A stretch of 64,000 nt of DNA from contig NZ_CP089924.1 in NCBI RefSeq assembly GCF_021284765.1, positions 124,001 through 188,000 of the forward strand, in the 5' to 3' direction. Position numbers and translations under genes: made by a program. Below the pieces are notes generated by a model that had not been told where the DNA came from, made no database searches, and saw only the letters and a program-made list of their open reading frames with translations. The stretch's first letter is position 1; each line of letters begins with the position of its first letter. The DNA is from Lysobacter sp. 5GHs7-4 (GTDB lineage Bacteria > Pseudomonadota > Gammaproteobacteria > Xanthomonadales > Xanthomonadaceae). Shown here piece after piece: positions 57,926-64,000 of this stretch.

Positions 57926-58032
57926 GTCATTCCGGCGAAAGCCGGAACCCATTTCGATCTTCGCGCAGGCCAAGCTTTCGCGCCCGTTGCGCCCCGCAAA
58001 GCAAAATGGGTTCCGGCTTTCGCCGGAATGAC
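57926..58032. repeat. Inverted pair of REP-like palindromes
   Basis: A perfect 29-bp inverted repeat (57926-57954 and 58004-58032) has arms that are themselves palindromic (TTCCGGC-GAAA-GCCGGAA) and begin GTCATTCC. The arrangement resembles a bacterial interspersed mosaic element. The sequence is related to, but distinct from, the palindrome at 8346-8958 (GTCATCCCCGC-GAAA-GCGGGGAT). The 304-bp gap between plsB and the next gene holds nothing else seen. Confidence 0.88.
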
Positions 58033-58159
58033 AAGTTAGGGGCGACTAGACAAGCCCGTTCGCGCACGCACCCCATCAACAGCCGTCGATCTGATAACCG
58101 TCACTGCCGGCAGCCCCGCGACCCGGTTACCATCGCCAGACTCCGCACCGGTCCCGCCG

Positions 58160-59440
58160 ATGTCCGCACACGCTTCGACCTCCGCGATCCCGTCTGATCC
58201 CGCCGCGCGCGACGACCGCCCGACGCGCGGCGCCTGGCTCGAAATCCCGCTGCTGTCCGCGCGCCTGCTGTGGCGGCACTGGCCGGCATTGGCGTTCTGG
58301 TTCTTCGCCCAGCGCGTTTGCTACGACCTGCTGATGAACCTGGCGGTGAAGTTGGGCGAGCGCTCGGTGCTGCTGTCCTTCGCCGCGCTGTCGGTGCTGA
58401 TCGTGACCCAGCTGGTCGGCACCATCTTCATGTTCCAATCGCTGCGCCCGTCGCTGCCGATGCTGGCCTACGGCGCGGTCACGCCGAACACGCAGGCGGT
58501 GCGCAAGCAATGGATCACCGCGCTGGCGATCGCGCTGCTGCCGTTCTTCGCCTACTACGTCGGTTGGGGCCTGCTGGAAAGCCTGCGCCGCTACTTCACC
58601 ACCGCCTACATATTCAGCGTGTGGGAGCGCGAGGATCTGCGCCACGTGCTGACCCTACAGGGCCTGTGGATCGCGCTCGCGGTGGCCTGGGCGGTGCGCT
58701 GGTTCAGCAAGCGCCGCGCGGCGGCCACCGGGCACGCGTCGTGGAACGTGCTGGCGACGATCTGCGAGGCCTACTGGGTGTTCGTCGGCGTCGCCGCGAT
58801 CGGCCAGATCATGCAGGGCGGCAAGGACTGGTGGCACGAACGCGCGGTGTACGTCGCCGTCACCGACTGGTGGGAAAGCCCGACCGCGCTGTTCGCGTTG
58901 TTGGCGCCGATCAAGCGCGCGCTGGCGCCGCTGTGGGATTTCCTGACCACCGCGGCCGGCGCGGTCGCGCTGCCGCTGATCTGGCTGGCGATCACCGCGA
59001 TCATCTACGGCATCGATCTGCGCAAGGCCCAGCGCATCGATCAGGCCGACGCGCCGCTGGAGCGCGCGGTCGCGCGCTTCAAGGCCATGCACTTCACCCT
59101 GCGCATGCTCGCCGACAAGGCCAGCGCGGGCTGGACCAGCAAGGGCGTGCCCGTGGTCAACAGCCTGCGCCTGGTGTTGCGCGCGGGCCTGCCGGCGCTG
59201 CTGACGCTGTGCGTGTGCTGGCAGCTGCTGGCGTATCTGGACTCGTGGTCGTGGCACTGGATGCAGCAGCTGGTCGGGCCCAAGGATCCGGACTGGCAAC
59301 GGGTGGAAGGACAGATCTATGCGGTGTTCCTCAACACGCCACTGTCGTTCCGTACCTCGCTGCTGACCGATGTGCTGCGCGTGGTGTTGCTGGCGGCGAC
59401 GTTCGACCGGGCGATCGCGCGTTTGCCGCGGGCGCAGTGA
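58160..59440 (+). CDS. Polytopic membrane protein of unknown function
   Basis: The 426-residue protein has roughly seven or eight hydrophobic segments, for example LAFWFFAQRVCYDLLMNLAV, then VLIVTQLVGTIFMF and VALPLIWLAITAIIYGI. Charged loops lie between them and there is no signal peptide. I do not recognise a family, and no catalytic motif stands out. It follows the REP pair after plsB and is convergent with the three-gene envelope operon. An integral inner-membrane location is the only safe statement. Confidence 0.78.
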   Translation: MSAHASTSAIPSDPAARDDRPTRGAWLEIPLLSARLLWRHWPALAFWFFAQRVCYDLLMNLAVKLGERSVLLSFAALSVLIVTQLVGTIFMFQSLRPSLPMLAYGAVTPNTQAVRKQWITALAIALLPFFAYYVGWGLLESLRRYFTTAYIFSVWEREDLRHVLTLQGLWIALAVAWAVRWFSKRRAAATGHASWNVLATICEAYWVFVGVAAIGQIMQGGKDWWHERAVYVAVTDWWESPTALFALLAPIKRALAPLWDFLTTAAGAVALPLIWLAITAIIYGIDLRKAQRIDQADAPLERAVARFKAMHFTLRMLADKASAGWTSKGVPVVNSLRLVLRAGLPALLTLCVCWQLLAYLDSWSWHWMQQLVGPKDPDWQRVEGQIYAVFLNTPLSFRTSLLTDVLRVVLLAATFDRAIARLPRAQ

Positions 59441-59481
59441 ACCGGTGAGCGCGGCGCCCGGAGTTCGGTCGCGGTGGAGCC

Positions 59482-59509
59482 CTGGATGCCCGCGTTCGCA
59501 GGGATGACG
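59482..59509 (+). repeat. Degenerate single REP-like copy
   Basis: CTGGATGCCCGCGTTCGCAG followed by GGATGACG is a mutated version of the palindrome in the 8.5-kb array. It sits between two convergent genes. Confidence 0.6.
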
Positions 59510-59568
59510 AGCGAAGGCCAAGCGGCGGCGACGCTTGCCGCGCGCTCGGGAATGACGAGCAAGAACCG

Positions 59569-60183
59569 TTACAGCGCGAATTCGAGATAGCGCCCTTGGG
59601 CCTTATCCGTGTTCTTCAGTTCGATGCGCGCGCGCAGCTCGTCCGGGCGCCTTCCGCGCGGCAGTACATAGAGGTGCTCGAACGCGAACGGCCGCGTCGG
59701 CAGCGCCATCACTTGTTTGAAGTCGGCGTCGTAGCCGCTGCCGCAGGTGTCCGGCAGGCGCGGGGTGGACAAGCGCGGCAAGGCGGCGCCGCCGGTTTCC
59801 CAACGCCGGCCCTGGGCGTCGACGATCGCGCCGCTGCAGCGGTCCAGGTCGGCGGCCTTGGTGCCCTCGTCGGCGATCACTTCGTAACGCAGCTGCAGCA
59901 CTTCGGCATCTTTGCGCAGCGAGCCGCGCAAACGCGGATCGCCGGCGAGCAAGGTCTCGGCCGAGATCAGCTTCCAGCGCGCGCCGGCGAAGGCGGTCCA
60001 GTCGCCCTTGGCCGCGATCACCGCCGTATCGGGATTGCGCTGGCGGTACTGTTGCAAGGCATCGCGGTAGGGCAGCCACAGCGCCAGCGCGCCTAGCACG
60101 GCCGTGCCGACCAGCCAGCCGGCGTTGCGCCGCCACCAGCCGGCGGGCGGTGCGGCAGCGCCGGAGTCGTCGTTCGTCGTCAT
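59569..60183 (-). CDS. Single-pass envelope protein, third gene of a three-gene operon
   Basis: The 204-residue protein has an N-terminal transmembrane helix (NAGWLVGTAVLGALALWL) and a periplasmic domain with a cysteine pair (DRCSGAIVDAQGRRWE and PDTCGSGYDADF), ending YLEFAL. Unknown family. It starts 11 bases after the stop of the middle gene of the operon. The layout, a short cytoplasmic N-terminus and one helix followed by a beta-rich domain, is shared with both upstream neighbours, which suggests three subunits of one complex. That is inferred from arrangement only. Confidence 0.75.
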   Translation of the reverse strand: MTTNDDSGAAAPPAGWWRRNAGWLVGTAVLGALALWLPYRDALQQYRQRNPDTAVIAAKGDWTAFAGARWKLISAETLLAGDPRLRGSLRKDAEVLQLRYEVIADEGTKAADLDRCSGAIVDAQGRRWETGGAALPRLSTPRLPDTCGSGYDADFKQVMALPTRPFAFEHLYVLPRGRRPDELRARIELKNTDKAQGRYLEFAL

Positions 60184-60194
60184 CGGTGCGGCAC

Positions 60195-60824
60195 TCACAG
60201 GCGCAGATCCAGTACCGGTTTGGCATCGGCGAGCAGCTTGCGGGCGGTGGCCTTGTCCAGACCCAGGTCGACATCGACCAGGCTGTCGCCGCCCGCCGGC
60301 AAGGTGAGGCCCCAATACAACTGCAGATGCGCGCCCTCGATCTGCTCCGGCGGCAGCTCGAAGAACCACGCCCCTTCCTCGGGCAGGCCCGGCGCCAGCT
60401 CGCGCTCGCTGAGGTTGAAGCCGCGCAGATTGGGCCGTTCTTTGCTGGAGGCGACATAGACCACGCCGTCGCGCGTGCGGAGCTGCGCGGTCAGATAGCC
60501 CGGGCGCTGCAGCGCCTCGACCTTGGCCAGCACCGACAGCCACACGCCCGGGCTGCGCAGGGTGCGGTCCTCCTGGCCGTAGTCGCCCTTAAGCAGATAG
60601 GCATGGGCGACCTTGCGCCGGCCGACCTCGACCGCGAAGTTGCGTCCGACCGCGCGCGCAGCCGGGGCCGACTGCAGTTGGGGCGCGTCGCGCTGTTCGT
60701 AATCGGACTGGCCCTTGCGCAGCGCGACCACGGCGATCAGCGCGAGTACGATCCACAGCGCGTCGCGCCAACGCCAACGCGGCAGGCGCCCGTGCGGCGC
60801 TGCGGCGGGCGACGGCGCGCTCAC
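60195..60824 (-). CDS. Single-pass envelope protein, second gene of the operon
   Basis: The 209-residue protein starts at a GTG that overlaps the stop of the first gene (GTGA). It has an N-terminal helix (RDALWIVLALIAVVALRKG) and a periplasmic beta-rich domain containing GVWLSVLAKVEALQRPGYL and EEGAWFFELPPEQIEG. The family is not recognised. The overlapping start codons indicate translational coupling with its upstream neighbour. Confidence 0.75.
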   Translation of the reverse strand: MSAPSPAAAPHGRLPRWRWRDALWIVLALIAVVALRKGQSDYEQRDAPQLQSAPAARAVGRNFAVEVGRRKVAHAYLLKGDYGQEDRTLRSPGVWLSVLAKVEALQRPGYLTAQLRTRDGVVYVASSKERPNLRGFNLSERELAPGLPEEGAWFFELPPEQIEGAHLQLYWGLTLPAGGDSLVDVDLGLDKATARKLLADAKPVLDLRL

Positions 60825-61435
60825 GGCGCCACCAACCGGTCGCGCAGATCCTGCACGGGCAGTTCGAGTTTGGCCATGGGATCGCCCTGCATCCAACCGC
60901 TCTCGTCGTTGAGATAGGCTTTGGCCTTGTAGTCGCGCGCGAACAGGCCGAAGGTCTGGCGCGGCGCGTAGACGTAGGCCGGCGGCAATTTCCAGACCAG
61001 GTCCACGCGTTGGACCATGCGCGGGTGCAGATCGCCGATCACGCCATGGTCGTCGGCCATCTGCAGGCTGTCGGCCCGCACCGGCTCGCGCGTGGCCGAG
61101 ACCAGGATCAGATCCTTGAGCGGATAGCCGAAGCCGCCGAAGCTGCGCTCGGTGAGGTTCTCGATATCGGCTTGCAGCACCAGGTAGAGCTGATCGGGTT
61201 CGATCTGGCCGCCCGGGCGATAGCGCGCCACCCAGGCGCGCAATGGCGTGACCGCCATCGCGCCGCTGAGCACGCGCTGGCCCGCCGAGTATTGCGGCAA
61301 CGGCTTGGTCTGGCTCTTGGCCTGCTTGAAGCCGCCCAACGCGAATGTCGCGACCAGTGCCACGGCGGCCACCGCGGCGGCGGCCTGCCACCACGGATTG
61401 CGCGCCGCGCCTATGAGTTCGTCCTTGTCCGCCAT
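60821..61435 (-). CDS. Single-pass envelope protein, first gene of the operon
   Basis: The 204-residue protein starts MADKDELIGAARNPWWQ, has one helix (AAAAVAAVALVATFALGGF) and a periplasmic domain with VTPLRAWVARYRPGGQIEPD and PPAYVYAPRQTFGLFARDY. The start at 61435 is used since upstream in-frame codons lack homology and a ribosome site. No family is recognised. It is coupled to the next gene by a 4-base stop/start overlap. Confidence 0.75.
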   Translation of the reverse strand: MADKDELIGAARNPWWQAAAAVAAVALVATFALGGFKQAKSQTKPLPQYSAGQRVLSGAMAVTPLRAWVARYRPGGQIEPDQLYLVLQADIENLTERSFGGFGYPLKDLILVSATREPVRADSLQMADDHGVIGDLHPRMVQRVDLVWKLPPAYVYAPRQTFGLFARDYKAKAYLNDESGWMQGDPMAKLELPVQDLRDRLVAP

Positions 61436-61634
61436 GCCTGGGCCCATTGCGAGTGCGGGCACCGTAGCACAGGCGTCGCGACCGGCAGCAGTCACGGCCG
61501 TCACCGATTGCGCATGACAGAGGCTATGCACGGCGAGCAGGCGGCGCCTTTATTTCTGAACGCCCGGACGATGCCATGCCCGTCGCCAAGCGGCGATCGG
61601 CTCAGCGCTCCGATCGCCGCCGCGCGACTTGATC

Positions 61635-62459
61635 TCAGGGCTTGGCCGACGCCGTCGCCGGCAAGCCGACTTCCAGCGCCAACGACGCGTTATGGCTTTC
61701 CCAATGGTCGGCGTCGATCTTCTCGTGCACCGTCACGAACAGGAAGTACAGGCCGGCGCGGGTCGGCCGGAACGCGACTTCGCCCGCGCCGTCCGCATGC
61801 AGGTTGCTGTCGCGCGCGTTCTCCACGTCGTACAGATCCTCGGCCCGATGCGCGAGGTAGTGCTCGTTGTCGGCCACCACCACCATGCGCGCGTTCGGCA
61901 CCGGCTTGCCGTCGCGCAGCACGCGCAGGCGCAGTTCGCCGCCCAGATCCAGGCGGTTGGGCGAGGACAAGGGGATGATCTCCACGCCGCTGTTCATCGG
62001 CCGCGCGACATAGCCGGGTTCGCCCTTGGCCAGATAGGCGTCGGCGCGGCTGAAATACTTCAGCGAAGAGGGACGGCCCTGCTTGCGCGCGATGTCGTCG
62101 GAGAAATACAGCTTGCCCTCCGCCGTTTCGATGGCCTTGTAGGTGGGGCCCGGGCGCACGCCCGTGCTGATCCGATAAGTACCGTCGCCCGCCAGCACCG
62201 GCTCCAGATACACCGCGGCGCGGGTCTTGGCGGTGGCGCGGATCGGCTGCTGCGTGCCGTCCGGTGCGGTGATCGAGAAGTTCGGCGAGTCCATCGCGAA
62301 GTCGGCCTGGAACGGGAGTTCCGTGAAAGCGGATTCGACCTGCAAGCGCGCGTTGAGCACGTTGAACTGGTTGGGCTTGAGGAACGGCACGTGCGCGCCG
62401 GCGGAGGCGGCCGCAAGGCACAGGGCCAGGCCGCCGAGGGCGGCTTTCAATCGGGTCAT
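61635..62459 (-). CDS. DUF4198 domain protein (NikM-like)
   Basis: The 274-residue product has a signal peptide (ALGGLALCLAAASAGAHVPF) and the DUF4198 pattern starting AHVPFLKPN, with GELRLRVLRDGKPVPNARM near residue 190 and a final GLYFLFVTVHEKID strand region. Family members are periplasmic and often associated with TonB-dependent receptors or nickel/cobalt uptake; the histidine right after the signal cleavage site is typical. No metal transporter gene is nearby, so the substrate stays open. Confidence 0.88.
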   Translation of the reverse strand: MTRLKAALGGLALCLAAASAGAHVPFLKPNQFNVLNARLQVESAFTELPFQADFAMDSPNFSITAPDGTQQPIRATAKTRAAVYLEPVLAGDGTYRISTGVRPGPTYKAIETAEGKLYFSDDIARKQGRPSSLKYFSRADAYLAKGEPGYVARPMNSGVEIIPLSSPNRLDLGGELRLRVLRDGKPVPNARMVVVADNEHYLAHRAEDLYDVENARDSNLHADGAGEVAFRPTRAGLYFLFVTVHEKIDADHWESHNASLALEVGLPATASAKP

Positions 62460-62698
62460 GGGGGTGTCCGGCAGAAGGATTCGCGCGGCGATTCTAGTCT
62501 TCCGGTGCGCTTCCGACCCGGGTCGCCGTCACATCGATACGGAATACCGACATGCGAACCCGGCGCGCCGAACGGCAGCGCCGCAGCGGACGCGTTCGAC
62601 ATTCGCGTGCGTATGCGGCGACCATGGCCTCTTGGAAAAAACCGCCGGCTTCGCGCATCCGCCAACCGCTCGGGCCACCGCCGCGCGGTCGTTCCGAC

Positions 62699-62908
62699 CT
62701 ACGCCGGCTCGTCGGGAATCAGCGCGCTTTCCAGCCGCGCGATGCAGTCCTTCAACCACAGCTTGCGCTTCTTCAATCGCTTGACGGTGAGCTCGTCGGC
62801 ATCGCTGTCCTGGGCCAGACGGTCGATGGCCGCGTCCAGGTCGCGATGTTCCAGCCGCAGTTCGGCAAGCTTGCGTGCTACTTCGGCGGGATCATCGCTT
62901 TCGATCAT
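62699..62908 (-). CDS. YdcH/DUF465 family protein
   Basis: The 69-residue coiled-coil protein has the DUF465 pattern: ELRLEHRDLDAAIDRLAQD, then ADELTVKRLKKRKLWLKDCI and ARLES. These small proteins are widespread in proteobacteria; the function is unknown. The start at 62908 matches family length. Confidence 0.9.
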   Translation of the reverse strand: MIESDDPAEVARKLAELRLEHRDLDAAIDRLAQDSDADELTVKRLKKRKLWLKDCIARLESALIPDEPA

Positions 62909-63152
62909 GCGCTGAGCTTAACGCGCGAGTGTGGCGGCGCCATATCCCTGCGTGGCGAACGCAGGCCGGCGCCGGCCCGCCGTCCGCCTTGGCCACAAGC
63001 GTCAACGCCTCACAGCGAACGACCGCGCGGGCAAGCGGCCGAGACGGCCAACTGTCCGCCCCCTGAATAGTAAAAATTTCGTTCATATTTAGTTAGAAGA
63101 TCGTTTGCCTATCCTGCAGCCGCGGATTACCCGCCCACCAAGGAGAGGTCTG

Positions 63153-63506
63153 ATGAATCGCTGGATCCCGCTATCTGCGCTCGCACTGATCGCCGCCTGT
63201 TCGCCGCTGCTGGCCGCCACCTCGCAGGGCGCCGGCACCAAGCCGACCCAGTCCGGCATCGTCGTGCAAGGCGAAAACGGCACCAAGTGGTGCTGTCCCG
63301 ACGGCAAGAAGGGCCCCAAGTGCGAGCAGGGCGTATCCACCCTGCCGGTGGGCGCCGCCTGCAATTTCGCTTCGGCGCTGGTGGTGGATGAGGGCATCAC
63401 GCCGGCGATGAGCGACCGCGGGCGCGCCGCGCTGAAACCGCAGGCGGAAGATCCGCGCCTGATGCCGGCCGCACAGCCGGTCGTCCGCCCCGCCTCCGGG
63501 AAATGA
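63153..63506 (+). CDS. Secreted hypothetical protein with CC motif
   Basis: The 117-residue product has a signal peptide ([20 protein letters not shown]) and a mature region with [16 protein letters not shown] and GAACNFAS, five cysteines in total including the leader. The family is not recognised. AAGGAGAG lies upstream of the ATG. The AT-rich stretch at about 63068-63110 before it may hold its promoter. It is monocistronic and precedes ttcA. Confidence 0.72.
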   Translation: MNRWIPLSALALIAACSPLLAATSQGAGTKPTQSGIVVQGENGTKWCCPDGKKGPKCEQGVSTLPVGAACNFASALVVDEGITPAMSDRGRAALKPQAEDPRLMPAAQPVVRPASGK

Positions 63507-63693
63507 GCGTGTCGCCGACCGCCCCATCGGACGGGGCGGCGGCTTGCTGCACTTAGGCGACGGCGAACGGTTTCGCCGCCACGACGGCGCGGTTTCCGCG
63601 CCGTCGCTTTGTCCGCCCCACCGCGCTCGTAAGCCGGATCCTCGTGAGCCGGATCGCAGCCGCTCCTTTGCTGCCCGTAGAATGGACGGTCTG

Positions 63694-64000
63694 ATGAGTA
63701 CCGTCCTGCCCCTAGCCGAACCCGTACGTCACGTCCGCGCCGACCAGCGTCGCGGCCACGAACACCAGCGCCTGGCCAAACGCCTGCGTCACCAGGTCGG
63801 CCGCGCGATCGCCGATTTCGGCATGATCGAGGACGGCGACAAGGTCATGGTCTGCCTGTCCGGCGGCAAGGACAGCTACACCCTGCTGGACATCCTGCTG
63901 CAGCTGCAGAAGAAGGCGCCGGTCAAGTTCGAACTGGTCGCGGTCAACCTGGATCAGAAGCAGCCCGACTTCCCCGAGCACGTGCTGCCGGCCTACCTGG
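63694..64000 (+). CDS. ttcA: tRNA 2-thiocytidine(32) synthetase TtcA, N-terminal part
   Basis: About 102 residues are visible before the window ends. The protein starts [20 protein letters not shown] and has the PP-loop [14 protein letters not shown] near residue 55, followed by [18 protein letters not shown], all typical of TtcA. The enzyme thiolates C32 of certain tRNAs using an iron-sulfur cluster; the cluster cysteines would lie beyond the edge. An in-frame ATG at 63682 would add four residues. Confidence 0.95.
   Translation, partial: MSTVLPLAEPVRHVRADQRRGHEHQRLAKRLRHQVGRAIADFGMIEDGDKVMVCLSGGKDSYTLLDILLQLQKKAPVKFELVAVNLDQKQPDFPEHVLPAYL

Overview
The window is GC-rich chromosomal DNA (about 67-70% by eye) from a gammaproteobacterium of the Xanthomonadaceae, most likely Lysobacter or a close relative. 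Support comes from the rsmG-parA-parB order, a xanthomonadin/aryl-polyene type AMP ligase next to a phosphopantetheinyl transferase, abundant Sec-secreted hypothetical proteins, and Sec-signal RHS/YD-repeat proteins. The genus is an inference from protein style; no 16S gene is present.

Layout. 1-4.1 kb: start of a pigment-type acyl ligase (minus), a PPTase, rsmG, parA and parB. 4.3-7.6 kb: a small secreted protein, a nucleotide-sugar epimerase, a GT2 glycosyltransferase, a lipid-A-synthase N-terminal-like membrane protein, and a GFA-family enzyme. 7.6-9.0 kb: rpmB-rpmG with a good sigma70 promoter and terminator, then a tandem array of five units of about 115 bp carrying a REP-like palindrome. 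9.1-20.5 kb: what looks like an acetate (short-chain carboxylate) module. It has an SLC5-type hybrid sensor kinase resembling CrbS/MxtR, a NarL/LuxR regulator resembling CrbR/ErdR, acetyl-CoA synthetase (acs), and, divergent from acs, a DcaP-like porin and an MHS-type MFS permease. 20.6-27.4 kb: cupin, ureohydrolase and a divergent CGNR regulator, secreted and EF-hand proteins, a thioredoxin-fold protein coupled to a tiny cysteine-rich secreted peptide, an acyl-CoA desaturase, and mutM. 27.4-30.9 kb: an ECF sigma factor of the TIGR02999 type followed by a Ser/Thr kinase with TPR-like repeats.

31-45.3 kb is the most unusual region, a polymorphic-toxin island on the minus strand. Two large paralogous RHS/YD-repeat systems carry Sec signal peptides and end in different low-GC toxin tips. 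One tip is a colicin-D-like tRNase domain and the other a YwqJ-like deaminase; each is followed by a small immunity-type gene. The first system is split into two genes, and the second of these has its own signal peptide and Ig-like domains. Between the two systems lie a decapitated third toxin tip with an immunity-type gene and a truncated REP-associated (RAYT-like) transposase.

45.5-64 kb returns to core-like content: thymidine kinase, two Sel1-like secreted paralogs, Rep helicase, GNAT, a secreted RidA-like protein, an HAD-type acid phosphatase lipoprotein, plsB, an unknown membrane protein, a three-gene operon of single-pass envelope proteins, a DUF4198 protein, a YdcH/DUF465 protein, and the start of ttcA. 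Intergenic DNA holds REP-like palindromes, two copies of a C6/G6 inverted-repeat element, a perfect 24-bp palindrome upstream of the desaturase, two palindromes between the ureohydrolase and CGNR genes, and a candidate structured small RNA. No rRNA, tRNA, CRISPR array or intact insertion sequence was recognised.
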